Positions 43,850 to 52,805 of a DNA stretch of 64,000 nucleotides are shown here, piece by piece; positions within the stretch are counted from its first letter, which is position 1, and the number at the start of each line of letters is the position of its first letter. Where the stretch lies: assembly GCA_028822935.1 (NCBI GenBank), contig JAPKCM010000024.1, forward strand, positions 1 to 64,000. The letters are read 5' to 3'. This DNA comes from Akkermansiaceae bacterium (GTDB taxonomy: Bacteria; Verrucomicrobiota; Verrucomicrobiia; Verrucomicrobiales; Akkermansiaceae). A program made the translations under genes and the position numbers. The notes beneath the pieces were generated by a model. That model was given only the letters and a program-made list of their open reading frames with translations. It ran no database searches and was not told where the DNA came from.

Positions 43850-44719
43850 ATGCGCATGACACTCCGACCACTTTCTCTCTTTCCGCTAATTTTGGCTACG
43901 GCAGCCTTGAGCAGTTCTCCCGCGCGGGCTGGGGACGACGGGCCGAGTGTTTCCAGAGTCATTGCGATTGAGGAAGTCAGCAAGCTCAAGGCAATTCGGG
44001 ACGAGATCGGGGAAATCCGGGGTCTTGAGGCACTCTACGAAGATCGGATGCACAAGAACGGCTTACCCTATCACCTCTATCTCCCGAAGCAGCTCAAGGC
44101 TGGCGAGAAGTATCCCTTAGTGACCTTTCTTCACGGCTACACGGACCTGACCATCGACACCCACAAGGGTTTCCCCAAGGGTGTCTGGTCACTGCCAAAA
44201 ATTCAGAATGCCCATCCGCACATTCTTTTCGTGCCGCGGAATCGAACAAAGGAAGACCGCTGGTCGAGTGAGCAATATCGGACAATGACCATCAATGCTC
44301 TGAATGACCTGGTCACGGAACTAAATGGCGATCCGAAGACGCCCAAGGTGGACGTGGACCGGCTTTACCTGACCGGCTTCTCCCGGGGAGGCCAGGGCAC
44401 TTGGAATTTCATTCGCACATTTCCCAAGAAGTTTGCGGCCGCTGCCCCCTTGTCCGGCTTCTCCCACGGCCCTCAAAACGAAAACGAGGCAGAACCCATC
44501 CGGCACGTTCCCATTTGGATCTTCAACGGTGACGGCGATAGAGGAGTGAAGGGCTCCCGTATCAGTTTCCGCGCCTTGAAAGACGCCGGTGCCGCCGACG
44601 TGAGATATCACGAATACAAATCACAAGGCCACGTGATCGACGATTTCGCCTATTTCACCGACGGATTCATGCGGTGGATGTTTTCCCAGAAGCGGGGGCA
44701 GGGCTCAAAAAACCGCTAA
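43850..44719 (+). CDS. Secreted alpha/beta-hydrolase esterase
   Basis: A 289-residue exported hydrolase resembling phospholipase/carboxylesterase and feruloyl-esterase-like PVC proteins. The signal peptide covers about 1-27 (PARAG). The oxyanion strand is FLHGYTD. The nucleophile elbow GFSRGGQGTW has Ser178, the acid is probably Asp228 or Asp230 in NGDGDRGV, and the His is His261 (SQGHV). The frame extends upstream to 43802, but the ATG at 43850 or 43856 gives a proper signal. A sulfatase gene starts 43 bases downstream and is probably co-transcribed, which suggests polysaccharide breakdown. Confidence 0.82.
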   Translation: MRMTLRPLSLFPLILATAALSSSPARAGDDGPSVSRVIAIEEVSKLKAIRDEIGEIRGLEALYEDRMHKNGLPYHLYLPKQLKAGEKYPLVTFLHGYTDLTIDTHKGFPKGVWSLPKIQNAHPHILFVPRNRTKEDRWSSEQYRTMTINALNDLVTELNGDPKTPKVDVDRLYLTGFSRGGQGTWNFIRTFPKKFAAAAPLSGFSHGPQNENEAEPIRHVPIWIFNGDGDRGVKGSRISFRALKDAGAADVRYHEYKSQGHVIDDFAYFTDGFMRWMFSQKRGQGSKNR

Positions 44720-44762
44720 AGCAAAAGAACAAGAAAGAGAAGCCAGGCTTCGGTGATCCAAC

Positions 44763-46154
44763 ATGAAAATTCACATCCTCCTCTCCCTTCTGCCACTCCT
44801 GGGCTCCTTGCCCTCACTCCTGGCTGCTGAGCCCAAACCCAATATCATTGTCGTCTTCTGTGATGACCTCGGCTACGCGGATATCGGGCCATTCGGCTCC
44901 AAAACCCACGCCACGCCGGTACTCGATCGAATGGCCGGGGAAGGCATGCGACTTACGGATTTCTATTCCACCTGCTCCGTTTGCACGCCCTCCCGTGCCA
45001 GCCTTCTCACCGGGTGCTACCCGCGCCGGGTGAATATGCATGTGGATGAAAAAAACCTATGCGTGCTCTTTCCCGCCGCTCGAAAAGGGCTGAATCCGAG
45101 TGAGATCACCATTGCCGACGCGCTCAAGGAAGAAGGATACGCCACCATGTGCATCGGCAAATGGCATTTGGGGGACCATCCCGATTTTATGCCCACTCAT
45201 CAGGGCTTCGATTCGTATTTTGGCATTCCCTACAGCAACGATATGAACCGCAAGCAGATTCCGCTCCCCCTGGTTCGCGATCTCACCGTCATTGCAGACA
45301 GCGTGCAAAAGGATACCACGATCACCACGCAGTATACCACCGAGGCCGTTAAGTTCATCAAGGCCAACAAAAAACGGCCTTTCTTCCTCTACCTACCGCA
45401 CACCGCAGTGCATTTGCCCCTGGTCCCGGGAAAGAAATTTAAGGGCACGAGCGAGGACGGCCCTTACGGTGACTGGGTGCAGGAGATTGACTGGTCGATG
45501 GGTGAGCTGTTCCAGACGCTCAAAGCCGAGGGCCTCGATGAGAACACACTGGTGATCTTTACTTCAGACAACGGTTCGGCACGCGAGAAGCAGGGCAGCA
45601 ACTTTCCTCTCCGTGGGCGGAAAGGACGCACCGATGAAGGAGGCATGCGCGTGCCCTGCCTGGCCCGTTGGCCCGGCAAGATTCCAGCGGGCACAAAGAG
45701 CGGCGCGCTCACAAGCACGATCGATCTTCTGCCCACGCTAGCGGCCATTGCCGGCGGCAAGGCGCCCACCGACCGCGTGATCGATGGCAAGAACATCTGG
45801 CCGATCCTCAGCGGCAAGGAAAACGGACACCCACGCGACGCCTTCTTCTACTACCAGATGGATCAATTGCAGGCGGTGCGATCAGGTGACTGGAAGCTCT
45901 TCGTGGCAATGAACCCCAAGAAACGCAACTGGGGCAAGCCCGAGGGCAAGCGGGAACTCAAGCTCTTCAACCTGGCCTCGGACATCCATGAGGACGACAA
46001 CCTGGCCCATGAGAATCCGGAGGTGGTCAAGCGACTCCTTACCTATGCGGAAGCCGCCCGCAAGGACCTTGGCGATGTCGATCGTCCTGGTGAGGGGCAA
46101 CGCAAGGCCGGATGGGTGGACGAGGCGATGCCGCGTCTTCTGAAGAAAGATTGA
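44763..46154 (+). CDS. Secreted formylglycine-dependent sulfatase
   Basis: A 463-residue sulfatase with a signal peptide (about 1-21). Metal ligands FCDDLGY (Asp34, Asp35) are seen. The active-site motif CTPSR has Cys74, which is converted to formylglycine by a maturase not found in this window. IGKWHLG and the TSDNGS metal site follow. In the PVC group such enzymes remove sulfate from algal polysaccharides. The preceding esterase fits a joint carbohydrate-processing role. Confidence 0.9.
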   Translation: MKIHILLSLLPLLGSLPSLLAAEPKPNIIVVFCDDLGYADIGPFGSKTHATPVLDRMAGEGMRLTDFYSTCSVCTPSRASLLTGCYPRRVNMHVDEKNLCVLFPAARKGLNPSEITIADALKEEGYATMCIGKWHLGDHPDFMPTHQGFDSYFGIPYSNDMNRKQIPLPLVRDLTVIADSVQKDTTITTQYTTEAVKFIKANKKRPFFLYLPHTAVHLPLVPGKKFKGTSEDGPYGDWVQEIDWSMGELFQTLKAEGLDENTLVIFTSDNGSAREKQGSNFPLRGRKGRTDEGGMRVPCLARWPGKIPAGTKSGALTSTIDLLPTLAAIAGGKAPTDRVIDGKNIWPILSGKENGHPRDAFFYYQMDQLQAVRSGDWKLFVAMNPKKRNWGKPEGKRELKLFNLASDIHEDDNLAHENPEVVKRLLTYAEAARKDLGDVDRPGEGQRKAGWVDEAMPRLLKKD

Positions 46155-46279
46155 GCGAATACAGGATGTCTTGAGTAAGAGTTCGCATTATGTCAGCGAT
46201 AGATCACGGCAAGACCTTAAAGGATTTTGTGATTCTCGCGGGGTCGGTCGTTAGGCTCCCGAACTCACCCAATGTCCCC

Positions 46280-46972
46280 ATGAAAACTCACAAAGTCTTA
46301 CTCACATTCATCGCTTTCTTAAGCGGCTTGACGTTTATCGTCTCATCCCGGGCCGACGACTTCGAGCCCGCGAGCGTCATCCTCGACAACCACGCTGCCC
46401 TGGTGCCTGTCCTTGACGGCATCCGACGTGTCCGCGTTTCCTACCTGGATGTCCAGAACCAATGGCAGGCCTACTCGATGGCCCACCTCGCCGGTGACGA
46501 GGGACAGATTAAACTGCGCTTGCCCGATAAATTATCCCTCGCGGATGTCCTCGTTGAGGTCAGTTATACCGACCCGTTTCCCTACGAAGTCTATGCCGGG
46601 CGCTCTGACTTTGTGGTGGAGGCCGCCGGCACCATCACCTCAGGATCCGACATAAGAACAGGTGCCGACTTTGCAGCAGACGGCAATGGCGATGCGACTC
46701 CGGCCATCGGCTATTTCCCTGATCGTGGCGTGATGATTTCACCCTATCAAAGTTACAGTCGCGACTGGAGCAGCCACGAGACCAAGCTTCAAATCCTGAC
46801 CTTTGATGACGATTCCCTGGAGAAAGCGGGCGTCATCGACACTAATAATCCTTGGCAAGGCAGACTTGCTGAATATTCTCAGTGCGATCCTTTTGGTCCA
46901 ATGAACTGGAATTATTCTCAGCATAACCTTTGGATTCCGTGCAAGGAATCTTACCTCATCGCCACAGCCTAA
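46280..46972 (+). CDS. Secreted protein of unknown function, coupled to a peptide-binding lipoprotein
   Basis: A 230-residue exported protein with a signal peptide (MKTHKVLLTFIAFLSGLTFIVSS). The N-terminal half is a beta-rich domain (RVRVSYLDVQNQW, LADVLVEVSYTDPFPYEVYAG), and the second half (VMISPYQSYSRDW, LQILTFDDDSL) resembles one blade of a secreted beta-propeller. No family could be assigned, and it may be a truncated propeller protein. Its stop overlaps the next start as TAATG (46970-46974), so translation of the binding protein is likely coupled to it. The ATG at 46280 was chosen over 46190 because it starts the signal peptide. Confidence 0.6.
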   Translation: MKTHKVLLTFIAFLSGLTFIVSSRADDFEPASVILDNHAALVPVLDGIRRVRVSYLDVQNQWQAYSMAHLAGDEGQIKLRLPDKLSLADVLVEVSYTDPFPYEVYAGRSDFVVEAAGTITSGSDIRTGADFAADGNGDATPAIGYFPDRGVMISPYQSYSRDWSSHETKLQILTFDDDSLEKAGVIDTNNPWQGRLAEYSQCDPFGPMNWNYSQHNLWIPCKESYLIATA

Positions 46973-48774
46973 TGATGTTTTTTCGAACCATCAGCCTTGT
47001 GGCCTGCCTTGCCTCGGTAGCCCTGCTCACTTGCTGCAAGCGCCCTTTCAGCGACCGGACACAGAACTTGTCCGTCTTCCGGTTTTCCGAGAACGGGGCT
47101 CCGGTCACCATGGATCCTGTTCAGTCGGCGACGCAATATGCCAACCTGATGACCACGAGCATCTACGACCAGCTCTACGAATACAAATACCTCGCACGTC
47201 CCTACCAACTGAAGCCGCGGCTCGCAGCAGCCCTTCCAAAAGTAAGCGACGATGGTCTGACCTACACTATTCAAATTAAGAAATCCATCCTCTACGCCGA
47301 CGACGAGTGCTTCCCGGGAGGCCAGGGACGCGAAGTGGTCGCGGGCGACTTTGTCTACTCGATGCAACGGCTCTTCGATCCCAATGCTAGATCCCAGGGA
47401 GAATGGCTTTGGCAAGGGAAGATCAAAGGACTCGACGAGTGGAAGAAAGCCGGAGCTGACTACTCGAAGCCGATCGAAGGGCTGCAGGCCCTCGGTGACC
47501 ACACCATCCAGATCATTCTGAACAAGCCCTTTCCCCAGCTCACCTATACCTTCGCGATGGGCTTTTCTTCAGTCACACCAAGAGAGGCTGTCAAATATTA
47601 CGGCAAGGAATTTGGACTCAATCCGGTCGGTAGTGGCCCCTATAAACTAAAATCCTTCAGCACAAAAAAGGCTGTGCTGGTTCGAAACGAAAATTACCGT
47701 GACGAAATCTTCGACCTTGAAGAAGAAGGATACGATCCGGAAACCCAATCCTGGGCCGGTCTTGAACGACTTGATGGCAGGAAGCTTCCCATCATGGACA
47801 CCACCGAGGTTTATTTCATGAAGGAATCGATGACTCGCTGGAACTCCCTCAATAAAGGGACTGAAATCCATTTTGGCGGCATCCCCACCGAGCTGACCCA
47901 CATGGTTGCTGAAGAACTCAACCCTCTCGTCCTAAAGCCGGATTACGCCAAGAAATTCACGGCAATGAACCTTCCCGAGCTGGGAATCGTTTATCTCTAT
48001 CTCAACATGTCAGACCCGAAGATTGGCCACCATTCGGACCCTGAACAAAACCGCCGCAACCTCCTGCTACGCAAAGCAATCAGCGCCGCCTACGACTGGC
48101 CGCAGCGGAACCGTCGATACTACAACGGGATTGCAACCTTGTTTCCCGGCACCATTCCTCCCGGCCTGGACGGCTACGACAACGCCTTCACCGCAGATAT
48201 GACCGAGCCAGACTTCGAGAAGGCGAAAGCCTACCTCAAGGAAGGTGGATGGAATGCGGACAACCTCCCCGTGCTCGACTTCAACGGCGTCGCCAGTGTG
48301 CAGAACACACAAATGTTCGAACAATTCCGCGGCTGGATGGAGAAAATAGGTTACCCGCGCGAGAAGATACCCTACGTCCCCTTCGCCACTTTTGGGGACT
48401 TCAATAAAAAGGTGAAACAGCGCGACTGCACCTTGATCGGAATGGCTTGGGGATTGGACTATCCCGACGCCGAAAACGTGCTCCAACTTTTCTACGGCCC
48501 AAATTCCAGCCCAGGATCAAATTCCTCCAACTTCAATAACCCGAAGTATAACAAGTTGTTCGAGGAATCCATCGTCATGCAACCCGGCTCAGAGCGAACT
48601 GAAATCTACAGAAAACTCAATCAGATCATCATCGATGATGTGCCCGCAGTATGCGGACTCTCAAGGAATAGTCCCTTCATCTGGCACAAGAATGTTGTCT
48701 TCTTACCTTCACGCAATCCTCACGGAAGCCTATTCAAATACGCTCTCGTCTTTGACGACTCGGACGACCAGTAG
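46972..48774 (+). CDS. Oligopeptide/dipeptide ABC transporter substrate-binding lipoprotein
   Basis: A 600-residue SBP_bac_5 (OppA/DppA) family protein. A signal sequence with lipobox LLTC (Cys21) is visible. The family core includes SDDGLTYTIQIKKSILYADDECFPGGQGREVVAGDFVYS in pieces, NPVGSGPYKL, YLYLNMSDPKIG, and DYPDAENVLQLFYG near the C-terminus. It delivers peptides to the permease pair encoded next, 6 bases downstream. The long size is usual for this class. Nickel or glutathione binding cannot be excluded. Confidence 0.88.
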   Translation: MMFFRTISLVACLASVALLTCCKRPFSDRTQNLSVFRFSENGAPVTMDPVQSATQYANLMTTSIYDQLYEYKYLARPYQLKPRLAAALPKVSDDGLTYTIQIKKSILYADDECFPGGQGREVVAGDFVYSMQRLFDPNARSQGEWLWQGKIKGLDEWKKAGADYSKPIEGLQALGDHTIQIILNKPFPQLTYTFAMGFSSVTPREAVKYYGKEFGLNPVGSGPYKLKSFSTKKAVLVRNENYRDEIFDLEEEGYDPETQSWAGLERLDGRKLPIMDTTEVYFMKESMTRWNSLNKGTEIHFGGIPTELTHMVAEELNPLVLKPDYAKKFTAMNLPELGIVYLYLNMSDPKIGHHSDPEQNRRNLLLRKAISAAYDWPQRNRRYYNGIATLFPGTIPPGLDGYDNAFTADMTEPDFEKAKAYLKEGGWNADNLPVLDFNGVASVQNTQMFEQFRGWMEKIGYPREKIPYVPFATFGDFNKKVKQRDCTLIGMAWGLDYPDAENVLQLFYGPNSSPGSNSSNFNNPKYNKLFEESIVMQPGSERTEIYRKLNQIIIDDVPAVCGLSRNSPFIWHKNVVFLPSRNPHGSLFKYALVFDDSDDQ

Positions 48775-48780
48775 ACAAGT

Positions 48781-49782
48781 ATGGAAACGCTACAATTCGC
48801 TCTCAGAAAACTGCTCTACTCGATCCCGCTGCTGTTTGGCGTGACCTTCATCAGCTTCTTCCTGATGGTCTATCACGGCCCTGATCTCACTTATTCGATC
48901 CTTGGTAAAAACCCAACCCCGGAACAAATCACCGAACTCCATGCCCAGCTCGGCTATGATCAACCCTTTCTCAAACGCTACTTCCTTTTCCTAAAAGAAA
49001 TCATCACCTTTGATTTCGGCTCCTCGATTTCCTCCGGAGAAGACGTCTCCTCCATCCTGAAAAAAAGCGTTCCGATTTCCTTCATGGTCGCGCTCCCGGC
49101 CTTCATCCTCTCCAACGCCCTCGGCATTATTCTCGCTCTTTATGCCGCCAACCATCGTGGAAAGAGAAACGACAAAATCATCATGGTCCTCGCTGCAGGC
49201 GGCATGAGTGTTAGTTTTCTCATGGTTGTCATCGCCTTCCAAATCATCTTCTGCACAAGCTACGGGCTGAACTGGTTTCCGGTCCAGGGATGGGTATCCC
49301 CTCCTCCGGATTACCCCGATGCCAGCACCCTTGAGATTTTCTATTACTACTGGTACTATTATTGGTCCTACGTCGCAGTCCCCACCCTTGCCAGCGTCTT
49401 CGTGGCCCTCGGCTACAACACGCGATTCTTCCGGGCCGTCATCGTGGAAGAACTCAACAAAGACTACGTGCGGACGGCACGCGCCTACGGAGTCAGCAAC
49501 CGAAAGATCATGATCAAGCACGTTCTCAAGAATGCCATGATCCCAATCTCAACGCGCATCATCATCACCATTCCCTTCGTGATCATCGCCGGCAACCTTG
49601 TCGTGGAAAAATTCTTCGGAATTCCCGGAGTCGGCCTGGTCACTTACGACGCGATTACCAATGGTGATCTTCCCATCGTGAAAGCCGTGGTGACTTGGAC
49701 CGCCGCGCTTTACGTGATTGCCCTCATCATAACGGACGTCGTCTACAAGACGATCGATCCAAGAACCTCCTACAACCAATAA
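48781..49782 (+). CDS. dppB: Oligopeptide/dipeptide ABC transporter permease (OppB/DppB)
   Basis: A 333-residue inner-membrane permease with about six transmembrane helices. It has the N-terminal LLYSIPLLFGVTFISFFLM helix, the P(D)Y region typical of DppB, and the cytoplasmic EAA-like loop EELNKDYVRTARAYGVSNRKI that contacts the ATPases. The C-terminus (KTIDPRTSY) matches the family's DPR ending. It lies 9 bases before the second permease in one operon. Confidence 0.9.
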   Translation: METLQFALRKLLYSIPLLFGVTFISFFLMVYHGPDLTYSILGKNPTPEQITELHAQLGYDQPFLKRYFLFLKEIITFDFGSSISSGEDVSSILKKSVPISFMVALPAFILSNALGIILALYAANHRGKRNDKIIMVLAAGGMSVSFLMVVIAFQIIFCTSYGLNWFPVQGWVSPPPDYPDASTLEIFYYYWYYYWSYVAVPTLASVFVALGYNTRFFRAVIVEELNKDYVRTARAYGVSNRKIMIKHVLKNAMIPISTRIIITIPFVIIAGNLVVEKFFGIPGVGLVTYDAITNGDLPIVKAVVTWTAALYVIALIITDVVYKTIDPRTSYNQ

Positions 49783-49791
49783 TCCGGAATT

Positions 49792-50676
49792 ATGAGTGAA
49801 GAAGGAGGCAATACCGGCAGGGAATCGCTCTGGAGCAAGAGTCGGAAGAAACTAATGCGCGACCGCGTTGGCGTGGCCGCCATGATCGTCGTGGGCATCT
49901 ACGGGATCATCGCGATCCTGGTCGCCTTCGGACTCATCGGCCAGAGCTGGAGCCAGCTTGGCGAGGAAGGATTCGGGGGCATGTCCTCCGCGCACTGGTT
50001 CGGCACCAACATCAACGGGCAGGACATCTTCTCCCGCGCAATCCAAGGCACCAGAACCGCCTTCGAGGTCGGGTTGATGGTGGCGATTACCTCGACCGCG
50101 ATCGGTGGCTTCCTCGGTGCGATCGCCGGCTACTTTCACCGCACCATCGTGGATGAAGCCATCATGTGGATCTACGGCTGCATCGATGCCATTCCCTTCT
50201 ATCTCTTCGTGGCCGCGGTTGCCTTTTCGCTGAAGGATGGTCCTCTCCAGCCATGGGGAATGCACATCGCCATGATCGCGACTTTCTGGTCGAGCACCTG
50301 CCGCATCGTGCGCGGCGAGGTTATCAAGATTCGCAGCCTCGAATACATCCAGGCCGCCAAGGCGGTCGGAGTCGGCCCGCTGACCATCGTCCGCCGCCAT
50401 GTCATGCCCAACACTTCCCACATCCTCCTGGTGCAATCAACGATCGCCTTCGTCGGGGCGATCAAGAGCGAGGTCATCCTCACTTTCCTAGGTCTGGGCG
50501 TCGTCGATGGCGTCAGCTGGGGCACCATGCTCTCGGAGTCCACCAGTGACGTGCTGCGCGGACACTTCGGCAACTTCCTCGGGGCCTCCGGATTCCTCTT
50601 CGTGCTCGTGATCGCCTTCAATATGTTCGCCGATGCCCTGCAGGACGCGCTCGACCCCAAAAAAGTTTCCTCCTAA
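49792..50676 (+). CDS. dppC: Oligopeptide/dipeptide ABC transporter permease (OppC/DppC)
   Basis: A 294-residue permease. The short cytoplasmic N-terminus (SLWSKSRKKLMRDRVGVAAM) matches the OppC_N type. It then has the HWFGTNINGQDIFSRAI segment diagnostic of DppC/OppC, an EAA loop (SLEYIQAAKAVGVGPLTIVRRHVMPN) and several membrane helices. It pairs with the upstream DppB-like permease. Confidence 0.92.
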   Translation: MSEEGGNTGRESLWSKSRKKLMRDRVGVAAMIVVGIYGIIAILVAFGLIGQSWSQLGEEGFGGMSSAHWFGTNINGQDIFSRAIQGTRTAFEVGLMVAITSTAIGGFLGAIAGYFHRTIVDEAIMWIYGCIDAIPFYLFVAAVAFSLKDGPLQPWGMHIAMIATFWSSTCRIVRGEVIKIRSLEYIQAAKAVGVGPLTIVRRHVMPNTSHILLVQSTIAFVGAIKSEVILTFLGLGVVDGVSWGTMLSESTSDVLRGHFGNFLGASGFLFVLVIAFNMFADALQDALDPKKVSS

Positions 50677-50683
50677 TTCGATC

Positions 50684-51667
50684 ATGTCCGAATCCTCTTC
50701 CAAGCCCATTCTCAGCATCCGCGATCTCGTCGTCGAGTTCAAGACCGAGGCGGGCGTCATCCGGGCACTCGACGGCATCAGCTTCGAGGTCGGAGAGGGA
50801 GAGGCCCTCGGGATCGTCGGCGAGTCGGGCTGCGGAAAGTCCGTCACCGCTCTCTCGATCCTGAGATTGATTCCCAACCCTCCGGGGAGCATCGCCGGGG
50901 GGAGCATCGAACTGGATGGTATCGACGTCGTGTCTCAGCCGGAAGACAAGATGCGGAAGGTGCGCGGCTCTCTCGCCTCCATGATTTTCCAGGAGCCCAT
51001 GACCGCTCTCAATCCGGTCTTCACCATCGGTAATCAGATGGTCGAAGTCATCCGCGTACACCAGAAGGTTTCGAAGGCCGACGCGCAGAAGCAGGCCATC
51101 GAAATGCTGCGAACCGTCAATATCGAATCACCAGAGAAGCGCATCGATCAGTATCCTCACGAGCTGTCCGGCGGGATGCGACAGCGGGTCATGATTGCGA
51201 TGGCGCTCTCCTGCAGTCCCAAACTGCTCATTGCGGACGAGCCCACCACCGCGCTGGATGTTACAGTGCAGGCTCAGGTCATGGAGGAGATCAGTCGTCT
51301 CCAACGTGAAATGAACATGGGGATGATCCTGATCACGCACGACCTCGGTGTGATCGCTGAGACCTGCACCCGCGTCGTGGTGATGTATTGCGGCAAGATC
51401 ATCGAGATGGCCGAAACGAAGGAGCTCTACGAAAACCCTAAACATCCCTACACCCGAGGCCTGCTCGATTCAATCCCACGTATCCGTGAGGAGAAACTCG
51501 AATCGCTGCCCATCATTGAAGGAATGGTTCCCGACCTCGCCAATCTCCCCAAAGGATGCCGCTTCGCGGAGCGTTGCCCCAAGGCCGAAGATCGTTGCCG
51601 GGAAAACGAGCCACCCCTTGAAGACACGGAAAGCGGCGGAAAAGTCGCGTGTTTCATTCCCAACTAA
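50684..51667 (+). CDS. dppD: Oligopeptide/dipeptide ABC transporter ATPase (OppD/DppD)
   Basis: A 327-residue ATPase of the DppD type. Walker A is GESGCGKS, the signature is LSGGMRQR, and Walker B is LLIADEPTTALD. The C-terminal oligo_HPY domain contains the four-Cys motif (CRFAERCPKAEDRC) that can bind an iron-sulfur cluster or metal in relatives. The ATG at 50684 is preferred; a longer frame overlaps dppC and lacks a ribosome-binding site. It lies 7 bases after dppC. Confidence 0.9.
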   Translation: MSESSSKPILSIRDLVVEFKTEAGVIRALDGISFEVGEGEALGIVGESGCGKSVTALSILRLIPNPPGSIAGGSIELDGIDVVSQPEDKMRKVRGSLASMIFQEPMTALNPVFTIGNQMVEVIRVHQKVSKADAQKQAIEMLRTVNIESPEKRIDQYPHELSGGMRQRVMIAMALSCSPKLLIADEPTTALDVTVQAQVMEEISRLQREMNMGMILITHDLGVIAETCTRVVVMYCGKIIEMAETKELYENPKHPYTRGLLDSIPRIREEKLESLPIIEGMVPDLANLPKGCRFAERCPKAEDRCRENEPPLEDTESGGKVACFIPN

Positions 51668-51675
51668 TCAAACTC

Positions 51676-52656
51676 ATGGAAGAGCCACTAGTACAGGTTA
51701 AAAATCTCAAGACCTACTACCCGATCAAGGGTGGCCTGTTGAACCGCCGGATGGGCGACGTCAAGGCCGTGAATGGGGTCAGCCTCGACATCCAGGCGGG
51801 CCAGACCTTCGGTCTCGTTGGAGAGTCGGGTTGCGGGAAATCGACTTTCGGCCGGTCGATCCTTCGCCTTCAGCATGTCACTTCGGGCGAGGTGCGAATC
51901 GACGGCCAAGACATCCTCTCTCTCGATCGCGAAGCATTGGTGAAAGCACGGGCCGACATGCAGATCATCTTCCAGGATCCGTATGGCTCCTTGAATCCGA
52001 GGATGACCGTCCGACAGATCATTCGTGAACCACTCGACACCCACGAGGTCGGCGAAAAGGCGGACCGGGATGCCGAGGTCATGCGTCTCCTCGAAATCTG
52101 CGGACTACGGAAATCGGTCGCCGACCGCTATCCTCACGAATTTTCAGGCGGACAACGCCAGCGGATTGGAATCGCGCGGGCCCTCGCCCTCAAACCGAAG
52201 TTCATCGTCGCGGACGAACCTGTCTCGGCGCTCGACGTCTCGGTGCAGAGCCAGGTCCTCAACTTGATCAGCGACCTGCAGGCGGAATTCGGAATCTCCT
52301 TCCTCTTCATCTCGCACGACCTTGCGGTAGTCCAACACATCAGCCACGAGGTGGGCGTCATGTATTTTGGTGAACTCGTCGAGCGAGCGCCCGCCGAAGA
52401 ACTCTATTCCTCACCCAAGCATCCCTACACCCAGGCCTTGCTGGAGGCCATTCCGCAGCCCATTCCCGGGCGCGAAAAGAAGAAAATCTCGATCACCGGG
52501 GACATCCCTTCGCACCATGATCCGCCCAAGGGATGCCCCTTCCAGCCGCGCTGCCCGGTCGCCAAACCAGAGTGCGCAAAAAGTAAACCGCCCCTAAAAC
52601 CAGTAGACGCCGAGGGCACTTCTTCCCGGCACCAAGTGAGCTGCTGGTTATACTAA
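51676..52656 (+). CDS. dppF: Oligopeptide/dipeptide ABC transporter ATPase (OppF/DppF)
   Basis: A 326-residue ATPase of the DppF type. Walker A is GESGCGKST, the signature is FSGGQRQR, Walker B is [12 protein letters not shown], and the oligo_HPY end carries the Cys motif [14 protein letters not shown]. The ATG at 51676 is 8 bases after dppD. With the preceding genes it completes a five-component importer. Confidence 0.9.
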   Translation: MEEPLVQVKNLKTYYPIKGGLLNRRMGDVKAVNGVSLDIQAGQTFGLVGESGCGKSTFGRSILRLQHVTSGEVRIDGQDILSLDREALVKARADMQIIFQDPYGSLNPRMTVRQIIREPLDTHEVGEKADRDAEVMRLLEICGLRKSVADRYPHEFSGGQRQRIGIARALALKPKFIVADEPVSALDVSVQSQVLNLISDLQAEFGISFLFISHDLAVVQHISHEVGVMYFGELVERAPAEELYSSPKHPYTQALLEAIPQPIPGREKKKISITGDIPSHHDPPKGCPFQPRCPVAKPECAKSKPPLKPVDAEGTSSRHQVSCWLY

Positions 52657-52660
52657 GCGG

Positions 52661-52683
52661 AAGGCAGAGCTGGCAGCTGCCTT
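52661..52683 (+). terminator. Possible terminator after the peptide importer operon
   Basis: A 7-bp stem (AAGGCAG/CTGCCTT) with a 9-base loop lies 5 bases after the dppF stop. There is no T-run, so it may be only an mRNA-end structure. Confidence 0.4.
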
Positions 52684-52805
52684 ACGCTGGCCGCGCGCGA
52701 TACGAGATTCGAGCGAAAGACTTGGCGGCCTGACAGGGTAGCCTTTCTTCCACCCCACTCACTCCGATCCCTTTGGTCGCTGGAGAAGCGGGGCTCCCGA
52801 TTGTC

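Noticed and set aside
43545-43871. A complete 108-codon minus-strand gene
   Set aside because: Only the hydrophobic stretch resembles a known protein, and it fits better as one frame of the HlyD-like remnant.
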